A stretch of DNA of 64,000 bases from Zobellia alginiliquefaciens (GTDB lineage: Bacteria; Bacteroidota; Bacteroidia; Flavobacteriales; Flavobacteriaceae): contig NZ_CP119758.1 in NCBI RefSeq assembly GCF_029323795.1, forward strand, positions 4,650,001 to 4,714,000, given 5' to 3'. Under the pieces are notes generated by a model. The model did no database searches, had not been told where the DNA came from, and worked only from the letters and a program-made list of their open reading frames with translations. The position numbers and the translations under genes were made by a program. This document shows positions 63,350 to 64,000 of this stretch, one piece after another (position 1 is the stretch's first letter; the number at the start of each line of letters is the position of its first letter).

Positions 63350-64000
63350 ATGATTAAAGAACAATGTTTAGGTTTTTTGAATACCCCGCCTCTGTGGCTT
63401 GGTGAGCAATTTGGGATTGAGCAGTTTCTTTTCCCGGAACTGAACATGAATCGTTTTCTTCCTAAACCCATTTTTAAAAAGATGCGGTTAGGTCATCAAA
63501 TGGAACATGTTTTTGAACAGCTGTTAATACGAAACGATACGTACGAACTTGTGCTTCACAACCAACCGGTAAAAGATGGAAATCTTACCATTGGTGAAAT
63601 CGATTTTATTCTGAAGAATTTAGAATCAAAACAACTGATTCACGTTGAACTTACTTATAAATTCTACATCGTTGACCCTACCATTTCAGAACCTATTCAC
63701 CGATTAATAGGACCTAACCGAAGAGATATGTTCTATACTAAAATGGAAAAAATACGAGATAGACAGTTCCCCTTACTGCACTCAGAAAATGGTATTGCCA
63801 CTTTATCGGAAAAGAATATAAACCATGAAGACATTGAGCACCAAGCCTGTTATAAAGCGCAGCTCTTCATGCCCTATTCTAATATGAAAGTTGATATCAC
63901 TCCTTTAAATACGGACTGCATCTATGGTTATTGGCTTCGTTTTAATGATTTTGAAAAAGAAGAGTTTAGAAACAGTAAATATTACCTTCCCAGTAAATCA
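63350..64000 (+). CDS. DUF1853 family protein, partial (runs off the right edge)
   Basis: The frame opens with ATG at 63350 and is open to the last base (217 residues visible). The segment GEIDFILKN followed by IHVELTYKFYI has the D-(x)n-E-x-K arrangement of PD-(D/E)XK nuclease-like folds, as in DUF1853. Other landmarks are NTPPLWLGEQFGIEQFLF at the start and RLIGPNRRDMFYTKMEK. The function of the family is unknown. The intergenic 63198-63349 shared with the divergent oxidoreductase gene shows no clear promoter. Confidence 0.75.
   Translation, partial: MIKEQCLGFLNTPPLWLGEQFGIEQFLFPELNMNRFLPKPIFKKMRLGHQMEHVFEQLLIRNDTYELVLHNQPVKDGNLTIGEIDFILKNLESKQLIHVELTYKFYIVDPTISEPIHRLIGPNRRDMFYTKMEKIRDRQFPLLHSENGIATLSEKNINHEDIEHQACYKAQLFMPYSNMKVDITPLNTDCIYGYWLRFNDFEKEEFRNSKYYLPSKS

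Noticed and set aside
1-64000. CRISPR arrays, tRNA or rRNA genes, insertion sequences, attachment sites
   Set aside because: Read through by eye: no regularly spaced short repeats, cloverleaf with CCA-type ends, transposase motifs or terminal inverted repeats were seen. A dedicated tRNA/ncRNA search could still find something small.

Overview
The window looks like chromosome of a marine flavobacterium (phylum Bacteroidota, family Flavobacteriaceae; Zobellia/Maribacter-like, though the genus cannot be fixed from sequence alone). The supporting evidence is AT-rich DNA, a short Bacteroidota-type primary sigma factor, a type IX secretion (T9SS) sorting domain, lipoproteins with a C-terminal lipobox Cys, two large family-6 alginate lyases, and promoters of the TTG-N19-TAnnTTTG class. 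I saw no rRNA, tRNA, insertion sequence, prophage or CRISPR array.

Layout. 1-3.1 kb: XdhC-like maturation factor (cut by the window edge) and a two-subunit molybdenum hydroxylase. 3.4-5.9 kb: VWA lipoprotein, OmpA-type lipoprotein and a tiny membrane protein. 6-9.5 kb: leftward operon of a 2-hydroxyacid dehydrogenase and three envelope enzymes (3D domain, amidase, M14 peptidase). 9.6-12 kb: serine hydrolase and menB. 12.4-18.5 kb: a tandemly duplicated pair of multi-PAS histidine kinase plus single-domain response regulator. 18.5-23 kb: glycosyltransferase, SF2 helicase, GhrA-like reductase and a DUF6155-like protein. 23.2-24.9 kb: rpoD, then an 860-bp gap holding two paralogous mini-genes of 32-33 codons with their own promoter. 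24.9-35.3 kb: the most unusual part, described next. 35.5-47.4 kb: housekeeping genes (M19 dipeptidase, thioesterase, DUF72, aldehyde dehydrogenase, DUF2461, cysE-cysM, hydrolase, corA, a divergent truA, small membrane proteins). 47.5-52.3 kb: a T9SS-secreted protein made of near-identical 663-bp DNA repeats, divergent from an OmpR-type two-component system. 52.3-57.3 kb: two PL6 alginate lyase genes, each with a matching promoter and tandem operator. 57.5-64 kb: kelch lipoprotein, AAA+/VWA chelatase-like pair, Tat-secreted Gfo/Idh/MocA (GH109-like) protein and a partial DUF1853 protein.

The 26.2-35.3 kb operon reads, in order of transcription: HPt protein, CheY-like regulator, membrane-anchored HEAT-repeat protein with repeated FLPIV(I/M)D-type motifs, processive family-2 glycosyltransferase, LtaS-like phosphoglycerol transferase fused to TPRs, and a YaiO-type outer-membrane barrel. 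A convergent gene beside it encodes an ILEI/PANDER-like domain fused to a glycerophosphodiesterase. I infer a phosphorelay-gated system that makes, exports and perhaps decorates with glycerol-phosphate an extracellular glycan. That is the best candidate here for an undescribed system.

The two alginate-lyase promoters show a clear regulatory design: a consensus flavobacterial promoter whose -7 box runs directly into two palindromes TTGGTTTACCAA spaced 13 bp apart. These resemble operators of uronate-responsive GntR regulators.
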